Of a stretch of DNA of 64,000 nt, positions 52,994 through 62,453 are shown piece by piece. Position 1 is the stretch's first letter; every line of letters begins with the position of its first letter. The notes beneath the pieces are model-generated. The model saw only the letters and a list, made by a program, of their open reading frames with translations, made no database searches and had not been told where the DNA came from. The translations under genes were made by a program, and so were the position numbers. Source of the DNA: an uncultured Pseudomonadota bacterium (GTDB lineage: Bacteria; Myxococcota_A; UBA796; SXON01); assembly GCA_903921785.1 (NCBI GenBank), contig CAIXRH010000131.1:1-64000 (forward strand), written 5' to 3'.

Positions 52994-55900
52994 GTGAACG
53001 GGGCGGGCGGGGCCGGGCCCCGCACCTTCGTCGACCGCGGGGGCACGTTCACGGACGTGGTCACGGTGCGGAATGGGGAGGTGTCGGTGCGCAAGGTCGC
53101 CTCCGACGAGGCGATCGTGGGGGCGCTCGCCGAAGGTGCGCTCACCTTCGGCACGACGGTGGTCACCAACGCGCTGCTCGAGCGGCGGGTGGTGCCGGTG
53201 CTCCTCGTGATCACGGAGGGCTTCGGCGACCTCGTGCGCCTCGGCGACATGGCGCGGCGGGAGCTCTTCGACCCCGACGCCGCCTGGCCCGAGCCGCTCT
53301 GCGCCCGGGTGGTCGAGGTGAGGGGACGCATGGGCCCCGGCGGCGAGGAGGTCGATCCGCTCGGCGCGGTGGACCTCGATCTCTCGGGCATCGCGGCCGT
53401 GGCCATCGTGCTCTTCGGGAGCGGCTGGAGCCCGGCGCAGGAGCTGGCGCTCGCGGCGCGGGTCCCGCCCGGCGTACCGGTGAGCCTCGGCCACCGGTGC
53501 AGCGCCGAGGTCGGCTACCTGGCCCGCGTCGAGACCACCCTGCTCGACGCGGCGATCACCCCCATCCTCTCCCGCGCCCTCGTCCGCGACCGCATCCCCG
53601 CCGCCGCCCACGCGATCCGCTCGGACGGCAGCCTCGTCCCCGCGGCCGCACTCCGCGCACCCGACGCGGTGCTGAGCGGGCCGGCGGGCGGTGTGCTCGC
53701 CGTGGAGGCCGTCGCGCGGCTGGCGGGGGTCTCCCTGGCGGTCGGGCTGGACATGGGGGGCACGAGCACCGACGTGTGCCTCGTGGTGCCCGGCCAGGTG
53801 GGGCGCCGGGAGCCGGGGTGGCGGGTGGACGGGCTCCGCGTGGGGCGGCCGGCGCTCGACGTGGAGACCATCGCCGCGGGCGGCGGGTCGATCCTCGGCC
53901 ACGACGGGCTCGGGTGGACGGTGGGTCCCGGGTCGGCGGGCGCCGCTCCCGGTCCACAGGCCTGGGGCCGGGGCGGTCCGCCCACGCTCACGGACGCGGC
54001 GATCGCCGCGGGCCTCGTCGACACCACGGCGTTCGGCCGGCCCGTCTACCCCGAGCGGGTCGACCTCCCCGGGCCCGCGGCGGGCTTCCTCGCGGTGGCT
54101 CGCGCGGCGATGGCGGGCGCGGTGCGGCGGCTGGCGCTCCGCCGCGGCGTCGACGTCCGGGGCGGCGCGCTCGTGGCCTTCGGCGGTGCCGCGGGCCAAC
54201 ACGCCTGCGCCGTGGCGGAGCTGCTCGGGCTGGAGGAGGTGCTCGTCCACGTCTGCGCGCCGGTGCTCAGCGCCTGGGGCCAGGGGCTCGCGCGCGCCGG
54301 GGAGGAGGCGGTGGCCCCGATCTGGCAGGCGCTTCCCGGAGCGTGGCCCGCGGTGGAGGCCGCCTGGGCCCGCCTGGAAGGGCAGCTTTCGGCGGAGGGC
54401 ACGGTCGTCCGGGAGGTGGAGCTGCGGACCGTGGGGACGGACGCGCCGATCGCGGTCGTGGCCGCCACGGCGGAGGGGGCACGCGCGGCGTTCGAGGCGG
54501 AGCATCGGCGGCGACACGGCTTCGTGCGGGCGGATCGCGGGGTGGAGGTGGTCAACGCGCGGGTGCGGGTCTTGGGCGCGTCGGCCGAACCGCTGCCCGC
54601 GCCGAGTTGGCCCGCTTCGGTCCCCGAGGCGCTCGATGGTCCCGCGCGCTTGACGCTCCCGGGGACAACGCTGGTGGTGGAGGCCGGATGGTCGCTACGT
54701 CGGGAAGGGGCGCTGCTGCGGCTCCGGAGGGGGGCGACGGCGGCGGTGGTCGCAGGCGACGGGATCGGGGGCGCGACGCCGAGGCTCGATCTCGCCACCG
54801 AGCGCACGCTCTGGGGGCGCCGCTTCGCCGGCGTCGCGGAGGAGGCCGGCGAGGTGCTCCGGCGGCTGGCCCGCTCGGTGAACATCCGGGAGCGCCTCGA
54901 CTTCTCCTGCGCGGTCTTCGACGGCGACGGCACGCTCGTCGCGAACGCGCCGCACGTGCCGGTGCACCTCGGCGCGATGGGCGAGACCGTGCGGGACGTG
55001 CTGTCGGTCCACCCCGACCCGGCGGACGGCGAAGCCTGGCTCACCAACGACCCCTCGGCGGGCGGCTCCCACCTGCCCGACCTGACGGTGATCCGCTGCG
55101 TGCGCATCGGAAAGGCAATGTTTTTCGTCGCCAACCGCGCCCATCACGTGGACGTGGGCGGGCTCACGCCGGGCTCGATGCCCCCGCGCAGCCGCACGCT
55201 CGCGGACGAAGGGCTGGTCTTCCGTCGCTGGCGCCTGGTGGCCGGCGGCGTGCTCACCCTCCCGCACCTGAGCGGCAGTCGGGACCCTGCCACCGTCGCC
55301 GCGGACCTCGAAGCCCAGGTGGCCGCCAACGAACACGCCGCGCGCGCCCTCGCCGCGCTCGGCCCCCCCGAGGCGATCGCCGCCGCCATGGCCGACCTCG
55401 TCGCCGCCGTGCAGGCCGCGGTCGCCGCGCGCCTGCCCGAGCTCCGCGGCGAGGCCGAGGACACGATCGACGGCGTCCCGCTTCGGGTTCGCATCGGCGG
55501 CGGCACCTTCGACTTCACCGGCACCCGCGGGCCCCACCCCGGCAACCTCAACGCGCCACGCGCGGTCGTCTACGCCGCGGTGCTCTACGTGCTTCGGGTG
55601 ATCGTGGCCTCGCCGCTGCCGCTCAACGAGGGCGTTCTCCGCGCGGTCCGCGTGGTGGTTCCGTCGGACTCGCTGCTCGATCCGCCGCCCGGCGCCGCCA
55701 TCGTGGGTGGGAACGTGGAGACCTCGCAGCGGCTGGTGGACCTCTGCTTCCGCGCGCTCGGCGTCCGCGCCGATTCCCAGGGCACGATGAACAACCTCAG
55801 CTTCGGCGCGGACGACTGGGCCTTCTACGAGACCCTCGGCGGCGGTCTCGGTGCTACCGTCACCGCCGACGGGCGGTCCGGCGGACAGGTGCACATGACC

Positions 55901-56245
55901 AACACCCGGTCCACGGACCCCGAGGTCGTCGAAGCGCGGCTGCCGCTGCGGGTGCGGCGCTTCGCGTTCCGGCCGGGGAGCGGCGGGGCGGGGGTGCGCC
56001 GCGGCGGGGACGGGCTGGTGCGCGAGCTGGAGCTGCGGGCGCCAGCGCGCGCGGCGCTCCTGGCGGCGTGGCGGCCGGGCTCGCGCGGGCTCTGCGGCGG
56101 CGATGACGGGCTGCCCGGGCGGGCGTGGCTGGTTCGCTCCGGGGAAACCCTTGCGTGGGACGGCGAGCCGACCGCGATGGCGGCTGGCGACCGCGTGATC
56201 GTGGAGACGCCCGGCGGCGGCGGATGGGGCGGCGACAACGCGTGA
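52994..56245 (+). CDS. 5-oxoprolinase (HyuA-HyuB fused)
   Basis: 5-oxoprolinase hydrolyses 5-oxoproline to glutamate with ATP. The 1083-residue protein fuses an ATPase/hydantoinase-A half ([72 protein letters not shown]) to a hydantoinase-B half ([77 protein letters not shown] and a Gly-rich C-terminus GGGGWGGDN). It is shorter than typical eukaryotic oxoprolinase. GTG 52994 lies 2 bp after the preceding stop. It may serve the same gamma-glutamyl turnover as the GGT at 35-37 kb. Confidence 0.92.
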   Translation: MNGAGGAGPRTFVDRGGTFTDVVTVRNGEVSVRKVASDEAIVGALAEGALTFGTTVVTNALLERRVVPVLLVITEGFGDLVRLGDMARRELFDPDAAWPEPLCARVVEVRGRMGPGGEEVDPLGAVDLDLSGIAAVAIVLFGSGWSPAQELALAARVPPGVPVSLGHRCSAEVGYLARVETTLLDAAITPILSRALVRDRIPAAAHAIRSDGSLVPAAALRAPDAVLSGPAGGVLAVEAVARLAGVSLAVGLDMGGTSTDVCLVVPGQVGRREPGWRVDGLRVGRPALDVETIAAGGGSILGHDGLGWTVGPGSAGAAPGPQAWGRGGPPTLTDAAIAAGLVDTTAFGRPVYPERVDLPGPAAGFLAVARAAMAGAVRRLALRRGVDVRGGALVAFGGAAGQHACAVAELLGLEEVLVHVCAPVLSAWGQGLARAGEEAVAPIWQALPGAWPAVEAAWARLEGQLSAEGTVVREVELRTVGTDAPIAVVAATAEGARAAFEAEHRRRHGFVRADRGVEVVNARVRVLGASAEPLPAPSWPASVPEALDGPARLTLPGTTLVVEAGWSLRREGALLRLRRGATAAVVAGDGIGGATPRLDLATERTLWGRRFAGVAEEAGEVLRRLARSVNIRERLDFSCAVFDGDGTLVANAPHVPVHLGAMGETVRDVLSVHPDPADGEAWLTNDPSAGGSHLPDLTVIRCVRIGKAMFFVANRAHHVDVGGLTPGSMPPRSRTLADEGLVFRRWRLVAGGVLTLPHLSGSRDPATVAADLEAQVAANEHAARALAALGPPEAIAAAMADLVAAVQAAVAARLPELRGEAEDTIDGVPLRVRIGGGTFDFTGTRGPHPGNLNAPRAVVYAAVLYVLRVIVASPLPLNEGVLRAVRVVVPSDSLLDPPPGAAIVGGNVETSQRLVDLCFRALGVRADSQGTMNNLSFGADDWAFYETLGGGLGATVTADGRSGGQVHMTNTRSTDPEVVEARLPLRVRRFAFRPGSGGAGVRRGGDGLVRELELRAPARAALLAAWRPGSRGLCGGDDGLPGRAWLVRSGETLAWDGEPTAMAAGDRVIVETPGGGGWGGDNA

Positions 56246-56590
56246 TGCGGTCCGTGCCGGATGAGGATCGTTCGCACGTCGCGGCGACGCGGAGCGAGCG
56301 CGTGCGCAAGCAAGACCCCCCGGCGCCGCGTCCTCGCCGGGCGAGCGGTGATCTCGGGCGGTCGGTAGGAGCGGTCAACGGGCTGGCTGCGCTCCACCGC
56401 CCTGCCCGGCGGAGACCTCGGTGGTCGAGGAACCGCCGGGGCGAGACTGGCGGTTCGCGCGATTCCTCCAATCGGGCTGCCGCGCCGATGGAGCTCGCCG
56501 ACGCTTGTCGTGGCTCGCGAGGGTGGGGGAGGGTCGGGAGGGGGAACCAACCGATAAACCTGGACGATCGACCTGTTCGCCCGCCTCACC
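56246..56590. repeat. Intergenic gap with repeat families 1 and 2
   Basis: No gene is seen. It holds family 1 copy F on the minus strand at 56373-56448 (GTCAACGGGCTGGC, then GGTGGTCGAGGAACCGCC, GGGGCGAGACT). It also holds family 2 copy 2 at 56496-56548 (CGCCGACGCTTGTCGTGGCT through GGGGGAACC), nearly identical to 9096-9151. A frame overlapping the oxoprolinase stop (ATG 56245) is not convincing. Confidence 0.75.
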
Positions 56591-57862
56591 TCACCCCGCC
56601 GGCCGACGCAGCAGCGTCCGGGCGAGGTTCACCTCCAACGCGACCCCGGTGGCGATGAGCAGCACCGCAGCCACGCCCAGGATCCCGGCGATCCCCGTGG
56701 CGATACCGAGCAGGCCCACCACCACCGTGGCCCCGTGTAGCGCCAGCGCCGGTCCGAGCCTGGACTCGGGCAGCAGCTCCCGCATCGATGGCACGCGCAC
56801 CCGCCCGACGAGCGGGGAGAACCGATGGAACCACACCAGGAACGGCACGATCCGGCTGAGCATGCCGTGGGTGACGAGGCCCGCCCAGCCAAACGCCGCC
56901 GTCCACCCGAGGAGCAGCACGCCGCGCGGCTCCCACGCCCACGCGACGGGGACGAGGCCTGCGGCGAGTCCCGCGAACGCCAGCCCCGCCAGCCAGAACC
57001 GCAGGCTGTAGTCGGCACGTTTGCGCTTGCGGCCGACGATGGCCCGGATCGTCACGGCCGGGTGCACGACCCACACGACCCCCAAGGCGGGCACGGCGGC
57101 GACCGCGACCGCGAGCGGGCTCCCGCCGAGCAGCACCACCCCCGGGATCGCCGCGAGCGTCGTGGCGATCAGCACGACGGCCGGGCGCGTGCTCCACGTC
57201 GGCGGCGCGGGCGCCAGGTAGAACATCGGCACCACCTGCCAGGACACGGCCGAGAGGAGGCCGCCGACCCACACCAGCGTCCCGACCGCGGCATGACCGT
57301 CTACCAACGCCAGGAAGTCCACGGCGGGGAGCGGCAGCCCAGCCCGCCGCCCCGCCAGGGCGAGCCCGACGGTGACCACGAGCGCGAACGCGATCATCGC
57401 TACCTTCATCCCCAGGACCGGGGGCGTGCGGCTCGGCGCGTGCGCCAACGCCACGGCGACCGGCAGCGCGAACCCGAGGGCGGCCGCCGCCAGCAGCGCC
57501 GCCGCCACCACGAACCCATGCGGGTCCCCCGTGAGGAACGCCGCCACCAACGCGGTGACCCCGCCGATCCAGCCGGCCAGCACCGCGTGGGCGGCCCGCG
57601 CGCCCGGCACCGGCACCCCCGCCACCACGGGCACCACCTGGTACATCGCCCCGAGCATGATCGAGCCGAGGTAGCCGAGGGTGAAGAGGTGGGTGATCGC
57701 CAGGATCGGTGGGCTCCAGCGCGTGGAGAGGCCGTCCGGCCCGGCGACGAGGGCGAGGACGCCGGCCGCCACCAGCGCCATCGGCGCCGTGAGGAAGAAC
57801 GCCCCGGGGATGGCGAGTGGCGGCGCCTGATCGGTGCGCAGCCCCTCCATCCCGGTGCTCAC
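56591..57862 (-). CDS. NnrS-like polytopic membrane protein
   Basis: A 423-residue protein with about twelve helices. Recurrent His residues in helices ([71 protein letters not shown]) are the pattern of haem/copper-binding NnrS-type or oxidase-like proteins linked to nitric-oxide metabolism. The GTG start overlaps the TetR stop (GTGA). The NnrS assignment is by architecture and neighbourhood, so a different haem-copper-like family is possible. Confidence 0.65.
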   Translation of the reverse strand: MSTGMEGLRTDQAPPLAIPGAFFLTAPMALVAAGVLALVAGPDGLSTRWSPPILAITHLFTLGYLGSIMLGAMYQVVPVVAGVPVPGARAAHAVLAGWIGGVTALVAAFLTGDPHGFVVAAALLAAAALGFALPVAVALAHAPSRTPPVLGMKVAMIAFALVVTVGLALAGRRAGLPLPAVDFLALVDGHAAVGTLVWVGGLLSAVSWQVVPMFYLAPAPPTWSTRPAVVLIATTLAAIPGVVLLGGSPLAVAVAAVPALGVVWVVHPAVTIRAIVGRKRKRADYSLRFWLAGLAFAGLAAGLVPVAWAWEPRGVLLLGWTAAFGWAGLVTHGMLSRIVPFLVWFHRFSPLVGRVRVPSMRELLPESRLGPALALHGATVVVGLLGIATGIAGILGVAAVLLIATGVALEVNLARTLLRRPAG

Positions 57863-58998
57863 GCCCGCTCCAGCCGCACCAGCGCGGAGCCGTCGGGGAG
57901 CGCCTCGGCCAACGCGCGCACTTCGCGGCCCACGAGGCGCTCGAGCAGGAGCTGCGGCATGCGCGGCACCCGCGCGAGGTGCACGCCGCCCCGCGGGAGC
58001 CGGGCTTCGGCCAGCAAGACCCGCTCCAGCGGCTCCGGCGGCTCGAACTCCCGGAGGTCCTCGATCGGGTGGTCGCCCAGGACCACCAGGAGCAGCCAGT
58101 GTCCTTCGTCGAGCGGCTCTTCGTGCACGGCGAGGCCCCGCTTCCGGAGCAGGGCCACCAGCGGCGTGGGGCGGAACGGGGCCCGGAAGACGAGCACTCC
58201 GGCCGGCGGCAGCGTTCCGAGGGTGGCGAGCACCGTGGCCAACGGGTCCGTCCCGGTGGCGATGAGCGCGGCGCCGTCCACGAACTGGATGGCCGGACCG
58301 TGCGGGCGGACGACGGGGTGACCGCGGTGCGCCGGGCCGACGGAGTGAGGATCGACCTCCGCTTCGAGGCTGCCCGGCCCGCCGGGACGCACCTCCCCCG
58401 CGGGCCGCGCGCCCATGCCCCGCGCCCAGAGCCCGAAGAGCTCGGCGTACCCGGCGATCGCCCGCCCTTGGCGCGCACCGACCTCCCACCGCAGCACGAG
58501 GCCCTGGAGCATGCCCACGTACAGCCCGGCGGCGTGCTCGGGAGCCACGAACCGGTCGAGGCTGCCAGCGGCCTGACCTTCTTCCACCAGCGCGCCCACC
58601 AGCGCCGCTTGCATGGTGACGATGTGGCGCATCGCCTCCCGGACCGGGCCCGCACCTGGGAGCGCCGCGGCGAAGAGCAGGCGGGGGAAACCCGGATGCG
58701 CCTCGACGTGGAGCAACAGCGCGGCGCCGAGCTGACGGAGCCGGTCGAGCGCCGGCGCGTCGGACTCGATCACGGCCAGGGCGACCTGCTCCAGGTCGCG
58801 CCGACCGGCGGCGACGACGGCCAGCAGGATCGCCTCGCGGCTCTCGAAGTGGCGGAAGAGCGCCGGCTGGGTGAGCCCGAGCTCCGCGGCGAGGCGGCGG
58901 GTGGTGATCTCCTCCATCGGCACGTCGGCGAGGAGGCCGAGCGCCGCGCGGACGATCTGCTCCTTTCGGGAGGGGGGTGACGGTTCGGCAGGGTCCAT
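57859..58998 (-). CDS. TetR regulator fused to two DUF2249-like domains
   Basis: A 379-residue fusion. Residues 10-60 are a TetR HTH (ITTRRLAAELGLTQPALFRHFESREAILLAV), followed by the TetR ligand domain to about 200. Two TusA/DUF2249-like modules follow (TDPLATVLATLGTLPPAGVLVF...LRKRGLAVHEEPLDEGHWLLLVV, about 235-305, and DLREFEPPEPLERVLL...[11 protein letters not shown], about 310-379). DUF2249 proteins often accompany hemerythrin and nitric-oxide genes. A palindrome overlaps its start codon. Coupled to the NnrS-like gene by GTGA. Probably an NO or redox-responsive repressor. Confidence 0.8.
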   Translation of the reverse strand: MDPAEPSPPSRKEQIVRAALGLLADVPMEEITTRRLAAELGLTQPALFRHFESREAILLAVVAAGRRDLEQVALAVIESDAPALDRLRQLGAALLLHVEAHPGFPRLLFAAALPGAGPVREAMRHIVTMQAALVGALVEEGQAAGSLDRFVAPEHAAGLYVGMLQGLVLRWEVGARQGRAIAGYAELFGLWARGMGARPAGEVRPGGPGSLEAEVDPHSVGPAHRGHPVVRPHGPAIQFVDGAALIATGTDPLATVLATLGTLPPAGVLVFRAPFRPTPLVALLRKRGLAVHEEPLDEGHWLLLVVLGDHPIEDLREFEPPEPLERVLLAEARLPRGGVHLARVPRMPQLLLERLVGREVRALAEALPDGSALVRLERA

Positions 58999-59015
58999 GT
59001 TATCGTATGATAACA
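58998..59015. promoter_or_regulatory. Palindromic TetR operator with hemerythrin -10
   Basis: TGTTATC-GTAT-GATAACA has perfect 7-bp arms and spans the start codon of the TetR gene. TATGAT (59006-59011) inside it can be the -10 of the divergent hemerythrin gene, so binding would repress both genes. Confidence 0.7.
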
Positions 59016-59027
59016 CGAGAGGAATCA

Positions 59028-59483
59028 ATGTCCAACCCTGTATCCCTGGAAGCGGGCCCCGAGCCCTGGTTCACCGCCGATCACCGTCGTTGCGACGACC
59101 TGTGGGCCGCCGTGGAGGGCCCCGCGGGCGGGGACGACGCGCTCGGCGCCGCCCAGGCGTTCGCCTCGTTCGACAAGGCGATGCGCCGCCACCTCGACAT
59201 GGAGGAGCAGGTGCTCTTCCCTGCCTTCGAGTCCGCCACGGGAATGGTACGGGGTCCCACGATGGTGATGCGTGCCGAGCACGACCAGATGCGCGGCCTC
59301 CTCGACCAGATGGCGATGGCGCTGGCGGACCAGGACCTCGGCGGCCTCCTCGACAACGGGGACACGCTGCTCATGGTCATCCAGCAGCACAACGTGAAAG
59401 AAGAAGGCATGCTCTACCCGATGATGCAGATGCACCTGCTTCACCAGTGGAGCCAGCTCGCGCCGAAGCTCTCTCGGTACTGA
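59028..59483 (+). CDS. Hemerythrin-like protein
   Basis: A 151-residue four-helix di-iron protein that binds oxygen or nitric oxide. The ligand set reads FTADHRRCDDLW (His), FDKAMRRHLDMEEQVLFPAFE (His, Glu), MRAEHDQMRGLL (His) and IQQHNVKEEGMLYPMM (His, Glu). The AGAGGA before ATG 59028 is a normal ribosome site. Divergent from the TetR-DUF2249 gene, with which it shares the operator. Likely part of NO/O2 sensing or repair. Confidence 0.9.
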   Translation: MSNPVSLEAGPEPWFTADHRRCDDLWAAVEGPAGGDDALGAAQAFASFDKAMRRHLDMEEQVLFPAFESATGMVRGPTMVMRAEHDQMRGLLDQMAMALADQDLGGLLDNGDTLLMVIQQHNVKEEGMLYPMMQMHLLHQWSQLAPKLSRY

Positions 59484-59488
59484 GCCCG

Positions 59489-59554
59489 ATCTGGGCGATG
59501 CCCGGATCACGCGCCGCCCGGGCCGGGCGATCCTGCCTGGGCATCGCGGCGCCG
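59489..59554. repeat. Intergenic element, family 3, copy 2
   Basis: ATCTGGGCGATGC (59489-59501) and GCATCGCGGCGCCG (59541-59554) recur with near-identical spacing at 48115-48182. Confidence 0.6.
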
Positions 59555-59601
59555 ACGGGGCGGTGGCCTTGGCCCCGCGCGGGCCTGACCGCCGAGTCGC
59601 C

Positions 59602-60150
59602 CTACGGCGACTGCGGCGGCCCTGCCTCGCGGACGAGCTGCAGGAGCCGCGCGAACGCCCGCGTGGCCGCGGGGCCTGTACCCCGTGCTTCGCGTGCTGC
59701 CGTCCGCAGCGCCTGACGGTCACCGTTGGGGCACTCTTGGAGGAAGTCCTGGAGCAGCGCGTCGTCCCCGGCGACGAGGCGCTGCCGCCACCGTACGCTC
59801 TCGGACTCCCAGCGGGCGGCCGGACCCTCGCCGGCGAGGGCGGCCCGGAGCAGCTCCGGGTCCACGTTGGCGAGGAGCAGCTTCGCGCGCATCAGGAGGC
59901 GCCGGCGATCGGGCTTCGGCTCGGCGGCGGCGAGGAGGTCGAACTGGGCCTGGGCGTCGGCGTCGAGGGGGAGGGCGCGGCGGCGACCGACGGGCATCGC
60001 CGCGATCTGGTTGGACAGGGCCTTGAGCTCGTCCATGTCGGCGCGATGTTCGCTGCGAACGGGGCGCCCGGCGTCGACCGCTTCGGCCGCGTTGGCCTCG
60101 TCGGCGTCGAAGTCGTCGGGAGGATCGGAATTTCGGGGTTTGCGCGCCAT
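59602..60150 (-). CDS. DarP/YjgA-like ribosome-associated protein
   Basis: A 182-residue protein: charged N-terminus (MARKPRNSDPPDDFDADE), then MDELKALSNQIAAMPVGRRRALPLD, ALLAAAEPKPDRRRLLMRAKLLLA and a helical C-terminus. This pattern (LxxLxxxxLxxLPLP, then KxxxRxRQLxYIGKLMR-type) is that of the DUF615/YjgA family, which assists 50S ribosome assembly. The match is moderate. Its start is only 24 nt from the next, divergent start. Confidence 0.65.
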   Translation of the reverse strand: MARKPRNSDPPDDFDADEANAAEAVDAGRPVRSEHRADMDELKALSNQIAAMPVGRRRALPLDADAQAQFDLLAAAEPKPDRRRLLMRAKLLLANVDPELLRAALAGEGPAARWESESVRWRQRLVAGDDALLQDFLQECPNGDRQALRTAAREARGTGPAATRAFARLLQLVREAGPPQSP

Positions 60151-60161
60151 CGCGCCGGCGG

Positions 60162-60167
60162 TATCAT
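60162..60167 (+). promoter_or_regulatory. -10-like TATCAT, 7 nt before start
   Basis: TATCAT is followed by CGGGGGC and ATG 60175. It lies in the 24-bp gap between two divergent start codons. Confidence 0.5.
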
Positions 60168-60174
60168 CGGGGGC

Positions 60175-60636
60175 ATGTGGATGCTCCTCCTGCCTTCGGC
60201 ACTGGCGCTCGACTGCGGCGAGATCCTCGGGATGCTCGACGCGGGCGTGCCGACCTCGATCGTCGCGACCACCCTCGAAGCCGCCGGCTCGACCTACGAT
60301 TCGGACACGATCGCCTGCCTCTCCGGCACCCCGCCCGAAGTCCGGACGGCGGTCGCGGCGCACGCCTCGCCCTTGCCGCCCGCGCAAGAACCGCCCGCGT
60401 GCCCGGCGCCGGCGCCCGCCGCCGCGCTTCCGTCGCGCCTCGCGGGGGCCATCACCGCGTGCGCCGACACCCCGGACCAGCTCCGGGTGCTCGCCGCCGC
60501 TTGCAACGACGCCGGCTGTTCGGTCACCACGACCGACGATCCGCGCGCCAGCCGCACGTGCATCCGCATTCCTGCGTTCAAGGTGACGACGGTGCCCGGG
60601 GCGGACGGAAGCTGCCGGCGGCTGCGCCCGCGCTGA
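60175..60636 (+). CDS. Small exported Cys-containing protein
   Basis: A 153-residue protein with a signal peptide (MWMLLLPSALA), a helical region (CGEILGMLDAGVPTSIVATTLEAAG), a Pro/Ala linker and a Cys-rich end (CNDAGCSVTTTDDPRASRTCIRI). No family recognised. It is followed at 19 bp by a membrane protein gene. Confidence 0.65.
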   Translation: MWMLLLPSALALDCGEILGMLDAGVPTSIVATTLEAAGSTYDSDTIACLSGTPPEVRTAVAAHASPLPPAQEPPACPAPAPAAALPSRLAGAITACADTPDQLRVLAAACNDAGCSVTTTDDPRASRTCIRIPAFKVTTVPGADGSCRRLRPR

Positions 60637-60643
60637 GGCGCGC

Positions 60644-60649
60644 TATCTT
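60644..60649 (+). promoter_or_regulatory. -10-like TATCTT, 6 nt before start
   Basis: TATCTT is followed by CCGGGC and ATG 60656, with no ribosome site. Confidence 0.5.
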
Positions 60650-60655
60650 CCGGGC

Positions 60656-61255
60656 ATGACCGCGCCCGCGCCCGCTGGCCTGCTCCGCGCCCGCTCCGCC
60701 TGGGGCTGGTTGTGGCGCACGGCGGTGATGACGGCGCTCGGCGGGCTGGTCGCGGCGGCGCCGTGGGTGATCCTGGTGGTCCTGTCCACCGTGCTCCTCG
60801 GGGTGGACGTGGTCGCGATGCTGGCGCGGCTGATCACGGCGCGGGAAGCCGGCAACAACTTCGCGGGGGCGGCCATCTGGCTCGGGGCGGTCCTCGTCTC
60901 CCCCGCCATCGCCGTGGCCGCGGTGCTCGGCGCCCCCCTCGGCCCGGCGGCGCTCGCGGGCGCGCGGCGGCGCCTCCTTTTCCTGGCCGGCGCGGCGATC
61001 GCCGCCGTGGCCGCCTGGCCGGCCGTGGCCGCGCTGACCCTGATCCCGGACGGGTTCGCCGAGGTCCCCGGTCCGTTCTTCCCGGTCCTGGGCGCCGCCT
61101 ACGCGCTCCTCGCCTGGCCCTTGCTCACGCTGCTGCTCATTCCGGGCACCATGGGGCTCCGCGCGCTGGGGGACCTGCTCCGTCGAGGCGGGTCACGCCG
61201 CCGCGGCGCCCCGCTCCGCGAGCCACACCCTCGGGGGAGCGGGAGCGACCGATAG
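60656..61255 (+). CDS. Four-helix membrane protein, unknown
   Basis: A 199-residue protein with four or five hydrophobic helices (about 25-55, 70-100, 105-130, 140-165) and an Arg-rich, probably cytoplasmic tail (RRGGSRRRGAPLREPHPRG). No family recognised. It may be cotranscribed with the small exported protein upstream but has its own -10-like hexamer. Confidence 0.65.
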   Translation: MTAPAPAGLLRARSAWGWLWRTAVMTALGGLVAAAPWVILVVLSTVLLGVDVVAMLARLITAREAGNNFAGAAIWLGAVLVSPAIAVAAVLGAPLGPAALAGARRRLLFLAGAAIAAVAAWPAVAALTLIPDGFAEVPGPFFPVLGAAYALLAWPLLTLLLIPGTMGLRALGDLLRRGGSRRRGAPLREPHPRGSGSDR

Positions 61256-61310
61256 GCTGGCGCACACCCGGACCCGGCATCCCCCAAAAACACCACGCCG
61301 ATCGGGCGGA

Positions 61311-62435
61311 TCACCGGCGACGAGGCGTGGCCTTGGCGTCGTCGTCCGCCACCGCCTTGAGCTCGGGCTCCCACGACGCCTTGGCCAACTCCAGGGCGTA
61401 GGCGCCCCAGAATTTGCCGGCGGGCGGACCGCCGTGGCAGGCGCCGTCGGACTCGCCGGGGCGCTTCACCCACAGGTAGGCGTCCGCGTGGGCGAGGCCG
61501 GTGTGGGTGCTGGGCTCCTCGCCGAGCGCCCGTCCGAAGGGGTTGCACCAGTCGCCTGAGGCGCCGCGGCCGTTGCGGCTGGTGTCCACGACGTACTGGG
61601 CCGTGCCGAGCCGGGCGGCCAGCGCTTCGCCATACCGGACGTTGTCCTTGGTGGAGACGAAGTTGGAGACGTTGAGCGCGAAGCCTCGGGTACGCTCTAC
61701 GCCGGCGGCCTGCAGGCGCGCGGCCATCTCGTCGACGGGCAACGCGTTGGGGTGCCCGCCGTCCAGGTAGATCCTGGCCTGTTTGTCCGCCGAGAGCGCG
61801 GTCACCGCGTCGCCCAGGAGCGCGAGGCGCTCATCCATCCCGAGGTCGGTGAGGCAGTCCATCACGGTGAGCGAGTCGGGCTCGAGGATGACGATGGCCG
61901 GGTGTTGCCCGAGGCCAGCGGCGACGTCGCCGATCCACTTCTTGTAGGCCTTGGCTCCCGCCTCGCCGCCCGCCGAATACTGCCCGCAGTCCCGGTTCGG
62001 GATGTTGTACGGGACGAGCACGGGGATCGCCTCCTCCTTGGCGGCGGCGCTCACGATGCCGGCGACGGTCTTCTTGGGGTCCTTCGTCCAGCCGCCGAGC
62101 CAGATCGCGGTGGGCTCGTTGGCGAGCCGGTCGAGCAGCTCGGCGTCGTCGGGGTGTTTGGGGCGCAGCGCCTCCGCGACCTCCAGCACCGGGGACTCAG
62201 GTTGGACCCAGAGTTTGCGGGGGAGGGGATCGACCCCCTTCGGCAGGGGCGGCGCCGCGGGTGCCCTCGCTTCACCGCCGAACGAGCGCGCCGTCGGGGC
62301 CGGGGCCGGCGCTTCCGGGGGCGCGCCGCACGCCAGCGACACCGCCACGGGGGCGAGCGCGAAGCAGGCGCCCAGGGAGAGGCCCAGGGCTGCGCGTTGG
62401 GACGGTGTCACGTCCTCGGAGATCGGATCGGCCAC
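61311..62435 (-). CDS. Glycoside hydrolase family 6 lipoprotein (cellulase-like)
   Basis: GH6 enzymes hydrolyse beta-1,4-glucans with inversion. The 374-residue protein has a lipobox (LAPVAVSLAC) and a Pro/Ala linker, then the family landmarks VLVPYNIPNRDCGQYSAGG (signature with the catalytic-region Asp), AIVILEPDSL, IYLDGGHPN, FALNVSNF, VVDTSRNGRG, WCNPFGRALGEEPS and AYLWVKRPGESDG. The GTG start follows TATTGC by 6 nt. Whether it degrades cellulose or a self-made glucan is open. Confidence 0.92.
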   Translation of the reverse strand: MADPISEDVTPSQRAALGLSLGACFALAPVAVSLACGAPPEAPAPAPTARSFGGEARAPAAPPLPKGVDPLPRKLWVQPESPVLEVAEALRPKHPDDAELLDRLANEPTAIWLGGWTKDPKKTVAGIVSAAAKEEAIPVLVPYNIPNRDCGQYSAGGEAGAKAYKKWIGDVAAGLGQHPAIVILEPDSLTVMDCLTDLGMDERLALLGDAVTALSADKQARIYLDGGHPNALPVDEMAARLQAAGVERTRGFALNVSNFVSTKDNVRYGEALAARLGTAQYVVDTSRNGRGASGDWCNPFGRALGEEPSTHTGLAHADAYLWVKRPGESDGACHGGPPAGKFWGAYALELAKASWEPELKAVADDDAKATPRRR

Positions 62436-62453
62436 GGTCGCGCAATATCGGGA

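Noticed and set aside
56245-56658. Frame whose ATG overlaps the 5-oxoprolinase stop as TGATG
   Set aside because: It runs through two intergenic repeats and into the end of a minus-strand gene, and the product has no recognisable pattern.
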